Source: Brevundimonas variabilis
GTDB lineage: Bacteria; Pseudomonadota; Alphaproteobacteria; Caulobacterales; Caulobacteraceae
NCBI RefSeq assembly: GCF_014199945.1
Contig: NZ_JACHOR010000002.1
Span: 124,001-188,000, forward strand
Direction: 5' to 3'
Length of the DNA stretch: 64,000 bases
The translations under genes were made by a program, and so were the position numbers. Shown here piece by piece: positions 16,717 through 26,129 of the stretch (position 1 is its first letter; every line of letters starts with the position of its first letter). The notes under the pieces are model-generated. The model was not told where the DNA came from. It did no database searches and worked only from the letters and a program-made list of their open reading frames with translations.

Positions 16717-18321
16717 TCAACGCTGGATTGTTGGTGCGCGCCTCAGAAACGCAGGGATGTCGGATCCGAACCCGACGCCTTCGCGTGCCGGAGACGCATC
16801 GCGGTCGTCGCGACCGCCCGGACGACGATCCGCCTGACGCAGTTGTGGCTCTGCTCTGGGGCGCTCAACTGGACCCGCAGGGGCCACCGGAGGTGCTGTT
16901 GGCTGTGTTTCGGTCGTCGCGACGTCCTGCTGCTCGCGCTCAGGCGTGACCACGGCTCTGGTTGTCTTGCGGGCGCGAGACCGCGGAGCCTTTTCGGGGC
17001 CGTCCGTCCGCACCGGGCCGGTTTCGACGGCTGGCGCATCGTCACGGGTCGAGGCCACTGTTTGGCCAGGCTCGTTGACCGCGACGGGTGGCGCTTTGCG
17101 CGAACGACCCCTCGGCCGCGTCGTTGGTTCCGATGAGTCCGCTGCCGAGGTGTCGGCGCGGGCCGGAGCCGCCCGACCACTCATGTCTCCGGTCAGGTCG
17201 AGCTTGAGCTCCTGCGGGTCCATCTTGATGAGTTTCAGGACCTTATCGAGCGCCTTGTCGTCGCCGGGCGTCACGATCATGAAGGTCTGGCCCAGCTTGC
17301 CGGCGCGACCCGTGCGTCCGATGCGGTGCACATAGTCATCGGCGTGGTGCGAAACATCGTAGTTGAAGACGTGGCTGACGTCGGGGATGTCGAGACCGCG
17401 CGCGGCCACATCGGATGCCACCAGCAGCTTGAGATCGCCGGAGCGGAAGGCAGCCAAGGTCTTTGTCCGCAGGCTCTGGTCCAGATCGCCGTGGATCGGG
17501 GCCGCGTCGAAGCCATGCTGTTTCAGCGATTTGGCGACGACATCGACTTCGGACTTCCGGTTACAGAAGACGATGCCGTTCCTGACGTCTTCGCGCCCGA
17601 CCAGCTGGCGAAGGGCAGCTCGCTTCATCTTGGGATCGGTGGACGGAATGCGGACCAGATACTGGGTGATGGTCTCGGCCGTCATGGCCGGACGCGAGGC
17701 CTCGATCCGGGTCGGATCCTTCAGGAACTGGGTCGTCAGGCGAGTGATCTCGGGGGGCATGGTTGCCGAGAAAAAGAGCGTCTGCCGCTTGGGTGGGGTC
17801 AGTTTGAAGATGCGTTCGATGTCGGGGATGAACCCCATGTCCAGCATCCGGTCGGCCTCGTCGACGACCATCAGCTCGACGCCGGTCAGCAGCATCTTGC
17901 CGCGTTCGAACAGGTCCAGCAGTCTTCCCGGGGTGGCAATCAGCACATCGACGCCCTTGTTGAGGGCCGCGACCTGGTCGCCCATCGACACGCCGCCGAT
18001 CAGCAGAACCCACGTGAGCTTGGTTCCCTTTGCGTATTTGGCAAAGCTTTCAGCGACCTGGTCGGCCAGTTCCCGCGTCGGAGCCAGCACAAGGGCGCGG
18101 GGCATGCGGGCGCGGGCGCGGCCCTTGGACAGTCTGTCCACGAGGGGCAGGGTGAACGCGGCCGTCTTGCCGGTGCCTGTCTGGGCGATGCCGAGGACGT
18201 CACGTCCGGCCAGTGCAACGGGAATGGCCTGGGCCTGGATGGGGGTGGCCGTCGTGTAGCCGGTTTCGGCGACCGCCTGAAGGGTCGTGGGCGAAAGGCC
18301 CAGGGTGGAGAATTCGGTCAT
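16717..18321 (-). CDS. DEAD-box ATP-dependent RNA helicase, RhlE-like
   Basis: 534 residues from ATG 18321. Helicase motifs in order: Q motif around FSTLGLSPTTLQAV, motif I AQTGTGKTAAF near residue 44, Ia PTRELADQ, II DEADRMLD near 150, III SAT, V RGLDIPDVSHVFNYD and VI HRIGRTGRAGK near 335. About 160 residues follow, rich in Arg, Pro, Ala and Thr with basic patches, likely a disordered RNA-binding tail. Role: RNA remodelling in ribosome assembly, cold growth or mRNA decay. A perfect 8-bp hairpin lies in the leader. Confidence 0.93.
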   Translation of the reverse strand: MTEFSTLGLSPTTLQAVAETGYTTATPIQAQAIPVALAGRDVLGIAQTGTGKTAAFTLPLVDRLSKGRARARMPRALVLAPTRELADQVAESFAKYAKGTKLTWVLLIGGVSMGDQVAALNKGVDVLIATPGRLLDLFERGKMLLTGVELMVVDEADRMLDMGFIPDIERIFKLTPPKRQTLFFSATMPPEITRLTTQFLKDPTRIEASRPAMTAETITQYLVRIPSTDPKMKRAALRQLVGREDVRNGIVFCNRKSEVDVVAKSLKQHGFDAAPIHGDLDQSLRTKTLAAFRSGDLKLLVASDVAARGLDIPDVSHVFNYDVSHHADDYVHRIGRTGRAGKLGQTFMIVTPGDDKALDKVLKLIKMDPQELKLDLTGDMSGRAAPARADTSAADSSEPTTRPRGRSRKAPPVAVNEPGQTVASTRDDAPAVETGPVRTDGPEKAPRSRARKTTRAVVTPEREQQDVATTETQPTAPPVAPAGPVERPRAEPQLRQADRRPGGRDDRDASPAREGVGFGSDIPAFLRRAPTIQR

Positions 18322-18340
18322 GTGTCCTTGGGACAAAGGG

Positions 18341-18362
18341 GCCGTTCCATCCGAGGAACGGC
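18341..18362 (-). promoter_or_regulatory. 5'-leader hairpin of the RNA helicase gene
   Basis: GCCGTTCC (18341-18348) and GGAACGGC (18355-18362) form a perfect 8-bp stem with a six-base loop, ending 20 bases before the helicase ATG. On the minus strand it is followed by CCCCTTTG and then AAGGA next to the start. It could modulate initiation or act as a target for the helicase itself. Function is inference. Confidence 0.4.
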
Positions 18363-18516
18363 GGGGGACAAGGGGTCATCCCGGCGTTGGGGTGACAGGG
18401 AATGCGCGGAACCGCCCCTCGGTGGGCGAGCGGGCGGCGCGAAATCGCCAGACCTGTCCCGAACGTGGGCTGGGTATAGATGACCCTGCCGGATAGTCAA
18501 GTATTGGGCCTTCCCG

Positions 18517-19254
18517 TCAGGTTGCCAGCCGGGTCCATCCCATGGGGCGGAGAACATCCATTGGACGGAAACTTGCCTTGTAGTCCATCTTGCGAGAGCC
18601 CTGGACCCAATAGCCCAGGTAAACAAAGGGCAGTCCCACAGTGGCGGCCTGGCGCACATGGTCGAGGATCGCAAAGACACCAAGGGACCGCTGGACGATC
18701 GTCGGATCGAAATAGCTGTAGACCATCGACAGGCCGTCGCTGAGGAGATCGGTCAGGGTCACGGCCACCAGGTCACCCGGACCGCTGTCCGTCGATGGCA
18801 GGCGATACTCGATGAGATGGGTTCGAACCGACGTGTCCTCGACCATGGCCACATAGTCGGCCCAGCTCATGTCGGTCATGCCGCCGCCGGGGTGGCGCGC
18901 GATCAGATAGCGCTTGAGCAGGTCGAACTGTTCGGTTGTGGCTTCAGCCTCGACCAGATCGCGCGACAGATCGGCATTGCGGGCCAGGACGCGACGCTGG
19001 GAGCGGGAGAAGACGAACTCCGGCACCGGCAGACGCATCGACACACAGGCGTCACAGCCCTCGCAGGCCGGGCGGTAGGCGATGTTCTGGCTGCGTCGAA
19101 ATCCGGCGTGGGTCAGTTCATCATTGACGTGGGCCCCATCGGAGAAGGGCAGATTAGCAAAGACCTTCCGCTCGGTCATGCCCGGCAGATAGGGGCAGGG
19201 CGCGATCGCCGTCATGAAGAAACGGAGCTGCCGGAGCGGAAGATGCTGGGTCAT
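18517..19254 (-). CDS. bpt: Aspartate/glutamate leucyltransferase (N-end rule, Bpt)
   Basis: 245 residues, with the ATE/Bpt family hallmarks: PCPYLPGMTERKVF near residue 20, GFRRSQNIAYRPACEGCDAC near 52, and LPFVYLGYWVQGSRKMDYKA near the C terminus. Bpt attaches leucine from Leu-tRNA to N-terminal Asp or Glu, marking proteins for ClpS/ClpAP degradation. The related arginyltransferase activity is mainly eukaryotic, so leucine is the likelier donor. It lies between the helicase and motB on the same strand. Confidence 0.9.
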   Translation of the reverse strand: MTQHLPLRQLRFFMTAIAPCPYLPGMTERKVFANLPFSDGAHVNDELTHAGFRRSQNIAYRPACEGCDACVSMRLPVPEFVFSRSQRRVLARNADLSRDLVEAEATTEQFDLLKRYLIARHPGGGMTDMSWADYVAMVEDTSVRTHLIEYRLPSTDSGPGDLVAVTLTDLLSDGLSMVYSYFDPTIVQRSLGVFAILDHVRQAATVGLPFVYLGYWVQGSRKMDYKASFRPMDVLRPMGWTRLAT

Positions 19255-19374
19255 CCTCGTTCACCCGGGCAGATGTTGGCTGACGATCGGCGGAGCTCGG
19301 ACCTCATGTAGAGATTTGGCTCCATTCGCTGCCAGGCCGCAAGAGCAAGGATGATGATCCGTGCTGATATGTCG

Positions 19375-20277
19375 TCACAGACTGGTGTCCATGGGCAGCA
19401 CCGGAGCCTCACGAAGCAGGACGATGGCGATCCTGCGGTTTCCGGCAAGGGATGGATCATCGGGATAGAGCGGATCCGATCCGGCCTTGCCCGCAACGGA
19501 GTAGACCCGATCGGGGTCGACACCGGACCGCTGCAGGATCTGGCGCGACGCGTCGGCTCTCTGGGATGACAGCGGCCAGTCGCTGGCGACGGACGCGCGC
19601 CCTGACCCCGCCACGGCGCTGGTGTGGCCGGAGATCGATATCCGGTTCGGCAACTGGTTGATGACGGTAGAAATGGCGCGAAGCAGCACCTGGGCCCGGG
19701 CATTCGGCCGCGCAGAGTTCTGTTCGAACATCGACCGCCCCTCCTGATCGACCAGCTGGATCCGCAAGCCTTCTGGCGTCTGATCCACGATGAGCTGTTT
19801 CGACAGTTCGGCCAGTTCGGGCATCTGCTGCATGGCCTGCCGAAGGGATTCGGCAGCGGAGGCGAACTCGGCCGCTTCGCGCGCGGCGATTTCCTCGCGG
19901 AGTTCAGCTTCACTGGCTGCGGCGAGATTGGCGCTCTGTCCCGTTTCCGGCGGAGCATCGGCAGGCGCTTCGGGTGCCATCTGTTCCATGACCGACATCG
20001 AGCCAGAGCTCTTTGAGCCATCCTCACCCAGTGAGGTGCCGCCCAGAATGCCGCCCGAGCCAGAGGTCGTTGCCGAAACGCTGGCGGGCGCGAAATACTC
20101 GGCGATGCCCTTCTTCTGTTCGGGATCGGTCGTGTTGATCAGCCACATCAGCAGGAAGAAGGCCATCATCGCCGTCACGAAGTCAGCGTAGGCGACCTTC
20201 CAGGCGCCGCCGTGGTGACCGCCGCCGACCACCTTCTTGACCTTCTTGATGACGATCGGGCGGTCGCTGACCGACAT
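19375..20277 (-). CDS. motB: Flagellar motor stator protein MotB
   Basis: 300 residues from ATG 20277. A basic cytoplasmic start (IVIKKVKKVVGGGHHGG) is followed by one membrane helix, AYADFVTAMMAFFLLMWLIN (residues about 24-43), whose Asp is the proton-carrying residue of the stator. An Ala/Glu-rich linker leads to an OmpA-like peptidoglycan-binding domain at about 190-295 (RISISGHTSAV, GNRRIAIVLL). Proton-driven torque is expected; MotA is not in the window. The frame is open upstream to 20313, but the family N terminus supports 20277. Confidence 0.93.
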   Translation of the reverse strand: MSVSDRPIVIKKVKKVVGGGHHGGAWKVAYADFVTAMMAFFLLMWLINTTDPEQKKGIAEYFAPASVSATTSGSGGILGGTSLGEDGSKSSGSMSVMEQMAPEAPADAPPETGQSANLAAASEAELREEIAAREAAEFASAAESLRQAMQQMPELAELSKQLIVDQTPEGLRIQLVDQEGRSMFEQNSARPNARAQVLLRAISTVINQLPNRISISGHTSAVAGSGRASVASDWPLSSQRADASRQILQRSGVDPDRVYSVAGKAGSDPLYPDDPSLAGNRRIAIVLLREAPVLPMDTSL

Positions 20278-20408
20278 GGGCGTGAGTCTCTTAACGCTGT
20301 TCGTTACCCACAAACTGAGGCGCGGGCGTTAAGAACCGGTTTGCAAATCGGTGAAACTGCGTCTTGATCGACCTTGCCGGGGCGAAAGGGCTCGCCTAGT
20401 CGTGCACC

Positions 20409-20906
20409 GTGCCAGAAATCATTGATCCTGAATTGTTCGACGTTGCCGATTACCGGCGGGCCCTGGGCGGGTTTGCGACCGGGGTCTGCGTGGTGACGGC
20501 CAAGACACCCGGCGGGGCGTATGGGATCACCGTCAATTCCTTCACCTCGGTTTCCCTGAAGCCGCCTCTGGTCCTCTGGTGCCTCGACGATCGGTCCGAC
20601 CGGTATCAGGCTTTTGCCGAGGCCGAGCGGTATGCGATCCATGTGTTGCCGGTCGAGGACCGGGACATGTCGGACCGGTTTGCCTGGGGAGCCTGTCGCT
20701 TGACGGACGAAGAGTTCGAGTCCGACGTGCCTGAACCTCCGCGGCTGAGGAACGCCCTCGTGCGGCTGGATTGCCGGGCGTACAGCCGGACCACCATGGG
20801 TGACCATCTGGTGATCGTCGGCGAGGTGATGGGCTTCGAACACCGTACCGGGGCGGCGCTCACCTATTATCGCGGCAAATACGGGGTGGCGGAGTCGCTG
20901 ACGTGA
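20409..20906 (+). CDS. Flavin reductase family protein
   Basis: 165 residues, GTG start. FMN-binding split-barrel of the short-chain flavin reductases: YRRALGGFATGVCVVTAKTP near residue 13, YGITVNSFTSVSLKPPLVLW near 38, and GDHLVIVGEVMGFEH near 130. Such proteins supply FMNH2 or FADH2 to a two-component monooxygenase or halogenase. A flavin-dependent halogenase lies 3.7 kb downstream, but not in the same transcription unit, so a link is only a possibility. Its end overlaps the next gene by 4 bp. Confidence 0.88.
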   Translation: MPEIIDPELFDVADYRRALGGFATGVCVVTAKTPGGAYGITVNSFTSVSLKPPLVLWCLDDRSDRYQAFAEAERYAIHVLPVEDRDMSDRFAWGACRLTDEEFESDVPEPPRLRNALVRLDCRAYSRTTMGDHLVIVGEVMGFEHRTGAALTYYRGKYGVAESLT

Positions 20907-21982
20907 AGCCTTTGAGCCGGCTTTTGGTCGCTGCGCTTGCGTGGGCCGGCATGACCGGCACGGCCTTGGCGCAGACCTACAGCCCTGTCGAGGGAACTGT
21001 AGACCTTGGGGCTTTCCAGACATCGCGGGGCGAGACGATCCCCGACCTGAAGATGCACTACCGCGCGCTCGGTCAGCCGGTGACCGACGCGGCGGGCCGT
21101 GTGACCAACGCCGTCCTGCTGCTGCATGGAACCAGCGGCACCGGGGCGCAGTTCCTTTCGCCGCAATTCGCCGGGGAGCTGTTCGGGCCGGGCCAGCCGC
21201 TGGATACGGCCAAGTATTATATCATCATGCCGGACAACCTGGGCCACGGAGCCTCGTCCAAACCCAGCAACGGACTGAGGGCGGCGTTCCCGGAATATGG
21301 CTATGCCGACATGGTCGAGGCGCAGCGGCGGATGCTGGTCGAAGGGCTCAAGGTCGACCGGCTGCGCCTGATCCTCGGTACGTCGATGGGCTGCATGCAC
21401 ATCTTCGTCTGGGGCACGACCCATCCGGACGCTGCCGACTCCCTGATGCCCATGGCCTGCCAGCCGACGCAGATCGTGGGGCGCAACCGGCTGTGGCGGA
21501 CGATGCTGAAGGACGCGATCCGGTCGGATCCGGCCTGGAACGGCGGCAACTATGTCGAACAGCCGGTCGGCGGACTGCGGACTGCGGTGAACCTGCTGCT
21601 GCTGGCCGGGTCGGCGCCGATGGCCATGCAGGTCGATCTGGCGACGCCCGAGGCGGTCGATGGCTATCTGGCGACCCAGATGGAGCGTCGCGTTCCGGCG
21701 CTGGATGCCAATGACCTCTGGTATCAGGTGAACGCTTCCTGGGACTATGATCCCTCGGCGAGGCTGGACCGGATGACGGCCCCGACGGTCTGGATCAACT
21801 CGGCGGACGATTTCATCAACCCGCCCGAACTGGGACTACCGGAACAGTTCCTGCCCCGCATGGCGAATGTCACCTACCGGCTGGTGCCCAATGCGGCGGA
21901 GGGCAAGGGGCATGGCACCCACACCTGGGCCCGGTTCTGGAAGGATGATCTGGTCGCCCTGCTGGCCCGGACCGAGCGCTAG
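20903..21982 (+). CDS. Secreted alpha/beta hydrolase, MetX-like
   Basis: 359 residues; GTG start overlapping the flavin reductase stop. A clear signal peptide ends AGMTGTALAQ (about residue 24), so the protein is exported. The fold resembles homoserine acetyltransferases: LLLHGTSGTGAQFLSPQF near residue 75, nucleophile elbow LILGTSMGCMHIFVWG near 155, acid residue in NSADDFINPP and histidine in GKGHGTHTWARF near 335. The complete Ser-Asp-His triad implies an active enzyme, though acyltransferase or esterase specificity is unknown; the signal peptide argues against methionine biosynthesis. Confidence 0.82.
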   Translation: MKPLSRLLVAALAWAGMTGTALAQTYSPVEGTVDLGAFQTSRGETIPDLKMHYRALGQPVTDAAGRVTNAVLLLHGTSGTGAQFLSPQFAGELFGPGQPLDTAKYYIIMPDNLGHGASSKPSNGLRAAFPEYGYADMVEAQRRMLVEGLKVDRLRLILGTSMGCMHIFVWGTTHPDAADSLMPMACQPTQIVGRNRLWRTMLKDAIRSDPAWNGGNYVEQPVGGLRTAVNLLLLAGSAPMAMQVDLATPEAVDGYLATQMERRVPALDANDLWYQVNASWDYDPSARLDRMTAPTVWINSADDFINPPELGLPEQFLPRMANVTYRLVPNAAEGKGHGTHTWARFWKDDLVALLARTER

Positions 21983-21986
21983 GGCC

Positions 21987-22295
21987 TCAGACCTTGCGGA
22001 CGAACTCCGCGCGCAGGACCAGTCCCTTGATCGAGGGATGGCGGCAGTCGATTTCCTGCTCGTCGCCCGTGAGCCGGATCGATTTGATGACCGTCCCGCG
22101 TTTCAGGGTCTGACCCGCGCCCTTGACCGTGAGATCCTTGATGAGGGTGACACTGTCGCCATCGGCCAGCGCATTGCCGACCGAATCGACGACGCTGACA
22201 GCGGTGCTGGCGGCCTTCTCGCCCGCTTCAGCGGGGCTGAGCCACTCGCCGGAGGCCTCGTCGTAGACATAGTCTCCTTCGCTGCCGGCGGTCAT
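21987..22295 (-). CDS. PhnA-like (YjdM) protein
   Basis: 102 residues. The C-terminal PhnA domain is clear: VVDSVGNALADGDSVTLIKD, LTVKGAGQTLKRGTVIKSIR and DEQEIDCRHPSIKGLVLRAE. The N-terminal zinc ribbon of longer YjdM proteins is missing; a short acidic stretch with VYDEASGEWLS takes its place. The family is named for alkylphosphonate clusters, but no direct role is established. Its ATG overlaps the hemB stop (ATGA), so it is expressed with hemB. Confidence 0.85.
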   Translation of the reverse strand: MTAGSEGDYVYDEASGEWLSPAEAGEKAASTAVSVVDSVGNALADGDSVTLIKDLTVKGAGQTLKRGTVIKSIRLTGDEQEIDCRHPSIKGLVLRAEFVRKV

Positions 22296-23296
22296 GCGCC
22301 GAGCAGCCGTGCGGCCTTGGGCGCGAAATAGCTGAGTACGCCCGCGCAGCCCGCCCGCTTGAACCCGTGCAGGGTCTCGAGAATGGCGCGGTCCTCGTCC
22401 AGCCAGCCTCTGGCGACAGAGGCCTGCATCATCGCGTACTCGCCGCTGACTTGATAGGCGAAGGTCGGGACCCGGAAGGTCTCAGACACCGCCCGGACGA
22501 TGTCGAGATAGGGCATGCCCGGCTTGACCATGACCATGTCCGCCCCCTCCGCGATGTCCATGGCGACCTCCTTCAGGGCCTCGTCAGCGTTGGCGTAGTC
22601 CATCTGATAGGTCTTCTTGTCGCCGGTCAGCTGTTTCGCGGATCCGACCGCATCCCGGTACGGGCCGTAAAAGGCCGAGGCATATTTGGCGGCGTAGGAC
22701 AGGATCAGGGTATCGTGGAAACCATTGGCCTCCAGCGCCTCGCGGATGGCCTGCACGCGGCCGTCCATCATGTCCGAGGGGGCGACAACGTCAGCCCCCG
22801 CATGGGCCTGGATGAAGGCCTGTTCGGCCAGCCGCTCCAGCGAGGCGTCATTGGCAATCCGGTTGCCTTCCAGCACGCCGTCGTGACCGTGATCGGTGTA
22901 GCAATCCAGCGCCACGTCGGTCATGACGCCGATGTCCGGGCAGGCGTCCTTCACGGCCTTGATACAGTCGGGGATCAGGCCGTCCGGGTCCGTGGCCCCA
23001 GTGCCGATCGCGTCCTTGATGGAGGCATCGACGTGCGGAAACAGCGCGATCATCGGAATGCCGAGCGCGAGGGCCTCCTTCGCCGCCTCGGCAGCCGCCT
23101 TTGGCGACAGACGGTCCACGCCCGGCATCGACGGGACCGGGATGCGATCCTCGGTGCCGTCATGGACGATCAGCGGCCAGATCAGATCCGCGGGCGTGAG
23201 GGTGGTCTCGGCGACCAGACGTCGCACCCAGGGGCTGGAGCGCAGACGGCGCGGACGGGCGAGCGGATAGGGCGCAGGCGGGAAGGGCAGGGTCAT
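22292..23296 (-). CDS. hemB: Delta-aminolevulinic acid dehydratase (porphobilinogen synthase)
   Basis: 334 residues. Condenses two 5-aminolevulinate molecules to porphobilinogen, the second common step of haem synthesis. The two Schiff-base lysines are in LSYAAKYASAFYGPYRDAV near residue 205 and ADMVMVKPGMPYLDIV near 257. The metal region DVALDCYTDHGHDGVL near residue 125 has one cysteine and lacks the three-cysteine zinc site, so a magnesium-type enzyme is likely. hemA lies 6.4 kb away on the other strand. Confidence 0.96.
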   Translation of the reverse strand: MTLPFPPAPYPLARPRRLRSSPWVRRLVAETTLTPADLIWPLIVHDGTEDRIPVPSMPGVDRLSPKAAAEAAKEALALGIPMIALFPHVDASIKDAIGTGATDPDGLIPDCIKAVKDACPDIGVMTDVALDCYTDHGHDGVLEGNRIANDASLERLAEQAFIQAHAGADVVAPSDMMDGRVQAIREALEANGFHDTLILSYAAKYASAFYGPYRDAVGSAKQLTGDKKTYQMDYANADEALKEVAMDIAEGADMVMVKPGMPYLDIVRAVSETFRVPTFAYQVSGEYAMMQASVARGWLDEDRAILETLHGFKRAGCAGVLSYFAPKAARLLGA

Positions 23297-23402
23297 GGCG
23301 GTGGTGTAGCCCCCTTCGACCGTTCGGAGAAGGTGCGCTCATGCCCTCTCCCGTTCGGCGGGGGATGCGGGTAAAGCGGTCAAAACGACGAGGAAATGCT
23401 TG

Positions 23403-24542
23403 ATGGACTTTGCCCTTACCGACGACCAGCGCGCGATCCAGGATGCCGCGCGGGCCTTTGCCGAGGCCGAACTGGCCCCGCATTCGGCGGAATGGGACGA
23501 GACAAAACACTTTCCCGTCGATGTCATGCGGCGCGCGGCCGAGACCGGGTTCGCGGCCATCTATGCCGGTGAAGAGCACGGCGGCATGGCCCTGGGGCGG
23601 GTCGAGGCGGCCATCATCTTCGAGGAACTTTCGCGCGGGGACGTCTCGACGGCGGCCTTCATCTCGATCCACAACATGGCGACGTGGATGATCGACAAAT
23701 TCGGGTCGGATGACCTGCGGCGTCGCTACGGGCCGTCATTGTCGTCAATGGACCTGATCGCTTCCTATTGCCTGACCGAGCCCGGTTCGGGATCGGATGC
23801 GGCAGCGATGCGGACCTCGGCGACGCGGGATGGCGATCACTGGGTGCTGAACGGCTCCAAGGCCTTCATCTCCGGAGCCGGGACGTCGGATCTCTATGTG
23901 GTTATGGCGCGCACCGGTGAGCCGGGACCGAAGGGGATCTCTGCCTTCGTCGTCGAGAAAGGCATGCCAGGGCTGAGCTTCGGGGCGCAGGAGAAGAAGA
24001 TGGGCTGGAACTCCCAGCCCACCGCCATCGTCCAGTTCGACGACTGCCGCGTGCCGGCCGCCAATCTGCTGGGCAAGGAGGGCGACGGGTTCCGCTATGC
24101 GATGATGGGGCTGGACGGCGGGCGTCTGAACATCGCCGCCTGTTCGATCGGTGGGGCCCGGCTCGCGCTCGAGACCGCCCAAGCCTATGTCGCGACGCGC
24201 AAACAGTTCGGCAAGGCGCTGGCCGAATTCCAGAACACCCAGTTCAAGCTGGCTGACATGGCGACGGCGCTGGAAGCGGCACGGCTGATGGTCCTGCGCG
24301 GGGCCTGGGCCATCGACACCAACCATCCGGAGAAGACCAAGTGGTGCGCCATGGCCAAGCGGATGGCTACGGACGCCTGTTTCGAGATCGCCGACGAAGC
24401 GCTGCAACTGCATGGCGGCTATGGCTATCTGAAGGATTATCCGCTGGAACGGATCGTGCGCGACCTTCGGGTGCACCGCATCCTGGAAGGCACCAACGAG
24501 ATCATGCGCGTGATCACCGCGCGTGAAATGATGCGACAGTAA
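23403..24542 (+). CDS. Acyl-CoA dehydrogenase, probably isobutyryl-CoA dehydrogenase
   Basis: 379 residues from ATG 23403 (a TTG one codon upstream keeps the frame open). Complete ACAD fold: FADLTDDQRAI-type N terminus, YCLTEPGSGSDAAAMRTSA near residue 122, RKQFGKALAEFQNTQFKLAD near 265, and the catalytic-glutamate region HRILEGTNEIMRVI near 362. Neighbouring valine-pathway genes suggest isobutyryl-CoA as substrate. The halogenase gene follows after 24 bp, so the two are probably cotranscribed. Confidence 0.88.
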   Translation: MDFALTDDQRAIQDAARAFAEAELAPHSAEWDETKHFPVDVMRRAAETGFAAIYAGEEHGGMALGRVEAAIIFEELSRGDVSTAAFISIHNMATWMIDKFGSDDLRRRYGPSLSSMDLIASYCLTEPGSGSDAAAMRTSATRDGDHWVLNGSKAFISGAGTSDLYVVMARTGEPGPKGISAFVVEKGMPGLSFGAQEKKMGWNSQPTAIVQFDDCRVPAANLLGKEGDGFRYAMMGLDGGRLNIAACSIGGARLALETAQAYVATRKQFGKALAEFQNTQFKLADMATALEAARLMVLRGAWAIDTNHPEKTKWCAMAKRMATDACFEIADEALQLHGGYGYLKDYPLERIVRDLRVHRILEGTNEIMRVITAREMMRQ

Positions 24543-24566
24543 GGAAACGGGGCAGGGGCAGGCACC

Positions 24567-26090
24567 ATGGCAGAACCGATCAAATCGATCCTGATCGTCG
24601 GCGGCGGCACCGCAGGCTGGATGGCTGCGGCAGCGATCCAGCGCTCTGTGGGACCGAACGCGACCGTGACGCTGGTCGAGAGCGCAGACATCGGCATCGT
24701 CGGAGTCGGCGAGGCCACAGTGCCGACCATCAAGGATTTCAATGCGCTGATCGACCTTGATGAGGCCGAGTTCATGCGCGAGACCCAGGCCACCATCAAG
24801 CTGGGGATCGAGTTCAACGGCTGGGGCAAGGCCGACAGCGCCTATTTTCATCCGTTCGGGACCTATGGTCCGGGGCCGACCATCGGCGACTTCCCGCAGT
24901 CTTATTTCACCCTGAGGGAACAGGGGAGGGCCGGCAGTCTCGAGGCTTATTCCATCTGTGCCCATGCTGCGCGACGCGGCAAGGCCGGGGCCCGGTCCGG
25001 GGATGCGCGATCGCCCTACAGCGGATTGCACACGGCCTATCATTTCGACGCGGTTCTCTACGGCAAATACCTGCGGCGAGTCTGCGAGGGCCGGGGCGTG
25101 ACCCGGGTCGAGGGCGAGATCGTAGATGTGGTCCTGAAGCCCGAAGATGGCTTCGTCGATCATGTGGTGCTCAAGGACGGCCGGACGCTGAAGGCAGACC
25201 TGTTCATCGACTGCACGGGCTTCCGGGGGCTGCTGATCGAAGGGGCGCTGAAGGCCGGATACGAGGACTGGTCCGAATGGCTGCCGATGAACCGGGCGCT
25301 GGCGGTACCCTGTGCCAAGGTCGGGCCGGTCACGCCCTATACGACATCAACGGCGCGGGATGCAGGCTGGCAGTGGCGGATCGCGCTGCAGCACCGGACG
25401 GGCAATGGCTACGTCTATTGCAGCGACTACATCGACGACGATGCGGCGCGGGAAACCCTGCTGGCCAATCTGGACGGCGAGGCGCTGGCAGAGCCAAGGC
25501 CGCTGAAATTCGTGACGGGCCGACGCAAGAAGCTGTGGGACAAGAATGTCGTGTCGCTGGGCCTTTCGTCGGGCTTCATCGAACCGCTCGAATCGACCAG
25601 CATCCATCTGGTACAGGTCGGTCTGATCCGCCTGCTGCAGCACTGGCCGGATACGGAATTCAGCCCCGTAAACATTGCGGGCTACAACCGCCGCCTCGGC
25701 CGCGAAATCGAGCTGATCCGGGATTTCGTCATTCTGCATTATCACGCGACCGACCGGGACGACACGCCGTTCTGGCGGCACGTCCGCGACATGCCGATCC
25801 CCGACAGCCTTGCCGAGCGGGTCGAGATGTTCCGGGATCGGGGCCTGCTGTTCCAGGTCGGGGCCGACGAATATTTCAGCCAGGGCTCCTGGCTGGCGGT
25901 CATGTATGGCCAGGGGATCGTGCCAGCGGCCCACAATCCGCTCTACGACTACCAGAACATCGAGCGCGTCGCCGATGGCTTCGAGCAGGTCAAGCGGACC
26001 TGGGGGGCGGCGGCTGATGCCCTGCCAAGCCACGAGGACTTCCTGAAGCGCGGCGGGATGTGGGCGGGAGAGGTGGCGGCCGCGGCCTGA
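24567..26090 (+). CDS. Flavin-dependent tryptophan/indole halogenase
   Basis: 507 residues. FAD-binding GGGTAGW is at residues 12-18. The lysine that carries the hypohalous adduct is in ATIKLGIEFNGW near residue 75, and the catalytic glutamate region is FIEPLESTSIHLVQVG near 336. The halogenase WxWxIP motif reads WQWRIA, with alanine for proline. The N-terminal GEATVPTIKDF region is standard. The closest characterised enzyme I recall is BrvH, a Brevundimonas indole brominase; the natural substrate of this group is unknown. It needs FADH2 from a reductase. It sits between two valine-catabolism genes. Confidence 0.9.
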   Translation: MAEPIKSILIVGGGTAGWMAAAAIQRSVGPNATVTLVESADIGIVGVGEATVPTIKDFNALIDLDEAEFMRETQATIKLGIEFNGWGKADSAYFHPFGTYGPGPTIGDFPQSYFTLREQGRAGSLEAYSICAHAARRGKAGARSGDARSPYSGLHTAYHFDAVLYGKYLRRVCEGRGVTRVEGEIVDVVLKPEDGFVDHVVLKDGRTLKADLFIDCTGFRGLLIEGALKAGYEDWSEWLPMNRALAVPCAKVGPVTPYTTSTARDAGWQWRIALQHRTGNGYVYCSDYIDDDAARETLLANLDGEALAEPRPLKFVTGRRKKLWDKNVVSLGLSSGFIEPLESTSIHLVQVGLIRLLQHWPDTEFSPVNIAGYNRRLGREIELIRDFVILHYHATDRDDTPFWRHVRDMPIPDSLAERVEMFRDRGLLFQVGADEYFSQGSWLAVMYGQGIVPAAHNPLYDYQNIERVADGFEQVKRTWGAAADALPSHEDFLKRGGMWAGEVAAAA

Positions 26091-26129
26091 GGCGTGGACG
26101 CAGGCGCACGGCGCGGCTAGGTCACCGGC

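Noticed and set aside
20278..20408. CtrA-type binding site (TTAA-N7-TTAA) upstream of motB
   Set aside because: The half-sites present (GTAA and TTAA on the minus strand) are nine bases apart and one is imperfect, so the match to the consensus is poor.
20409..26090. Flavin reductase as dedicated partner of the halogenase
   Set aside because: The genes are 3.7 kb apart, in different transcription units with hemB on the opposite strand between; general flavin reductases are common, so no specific link can be claimed.
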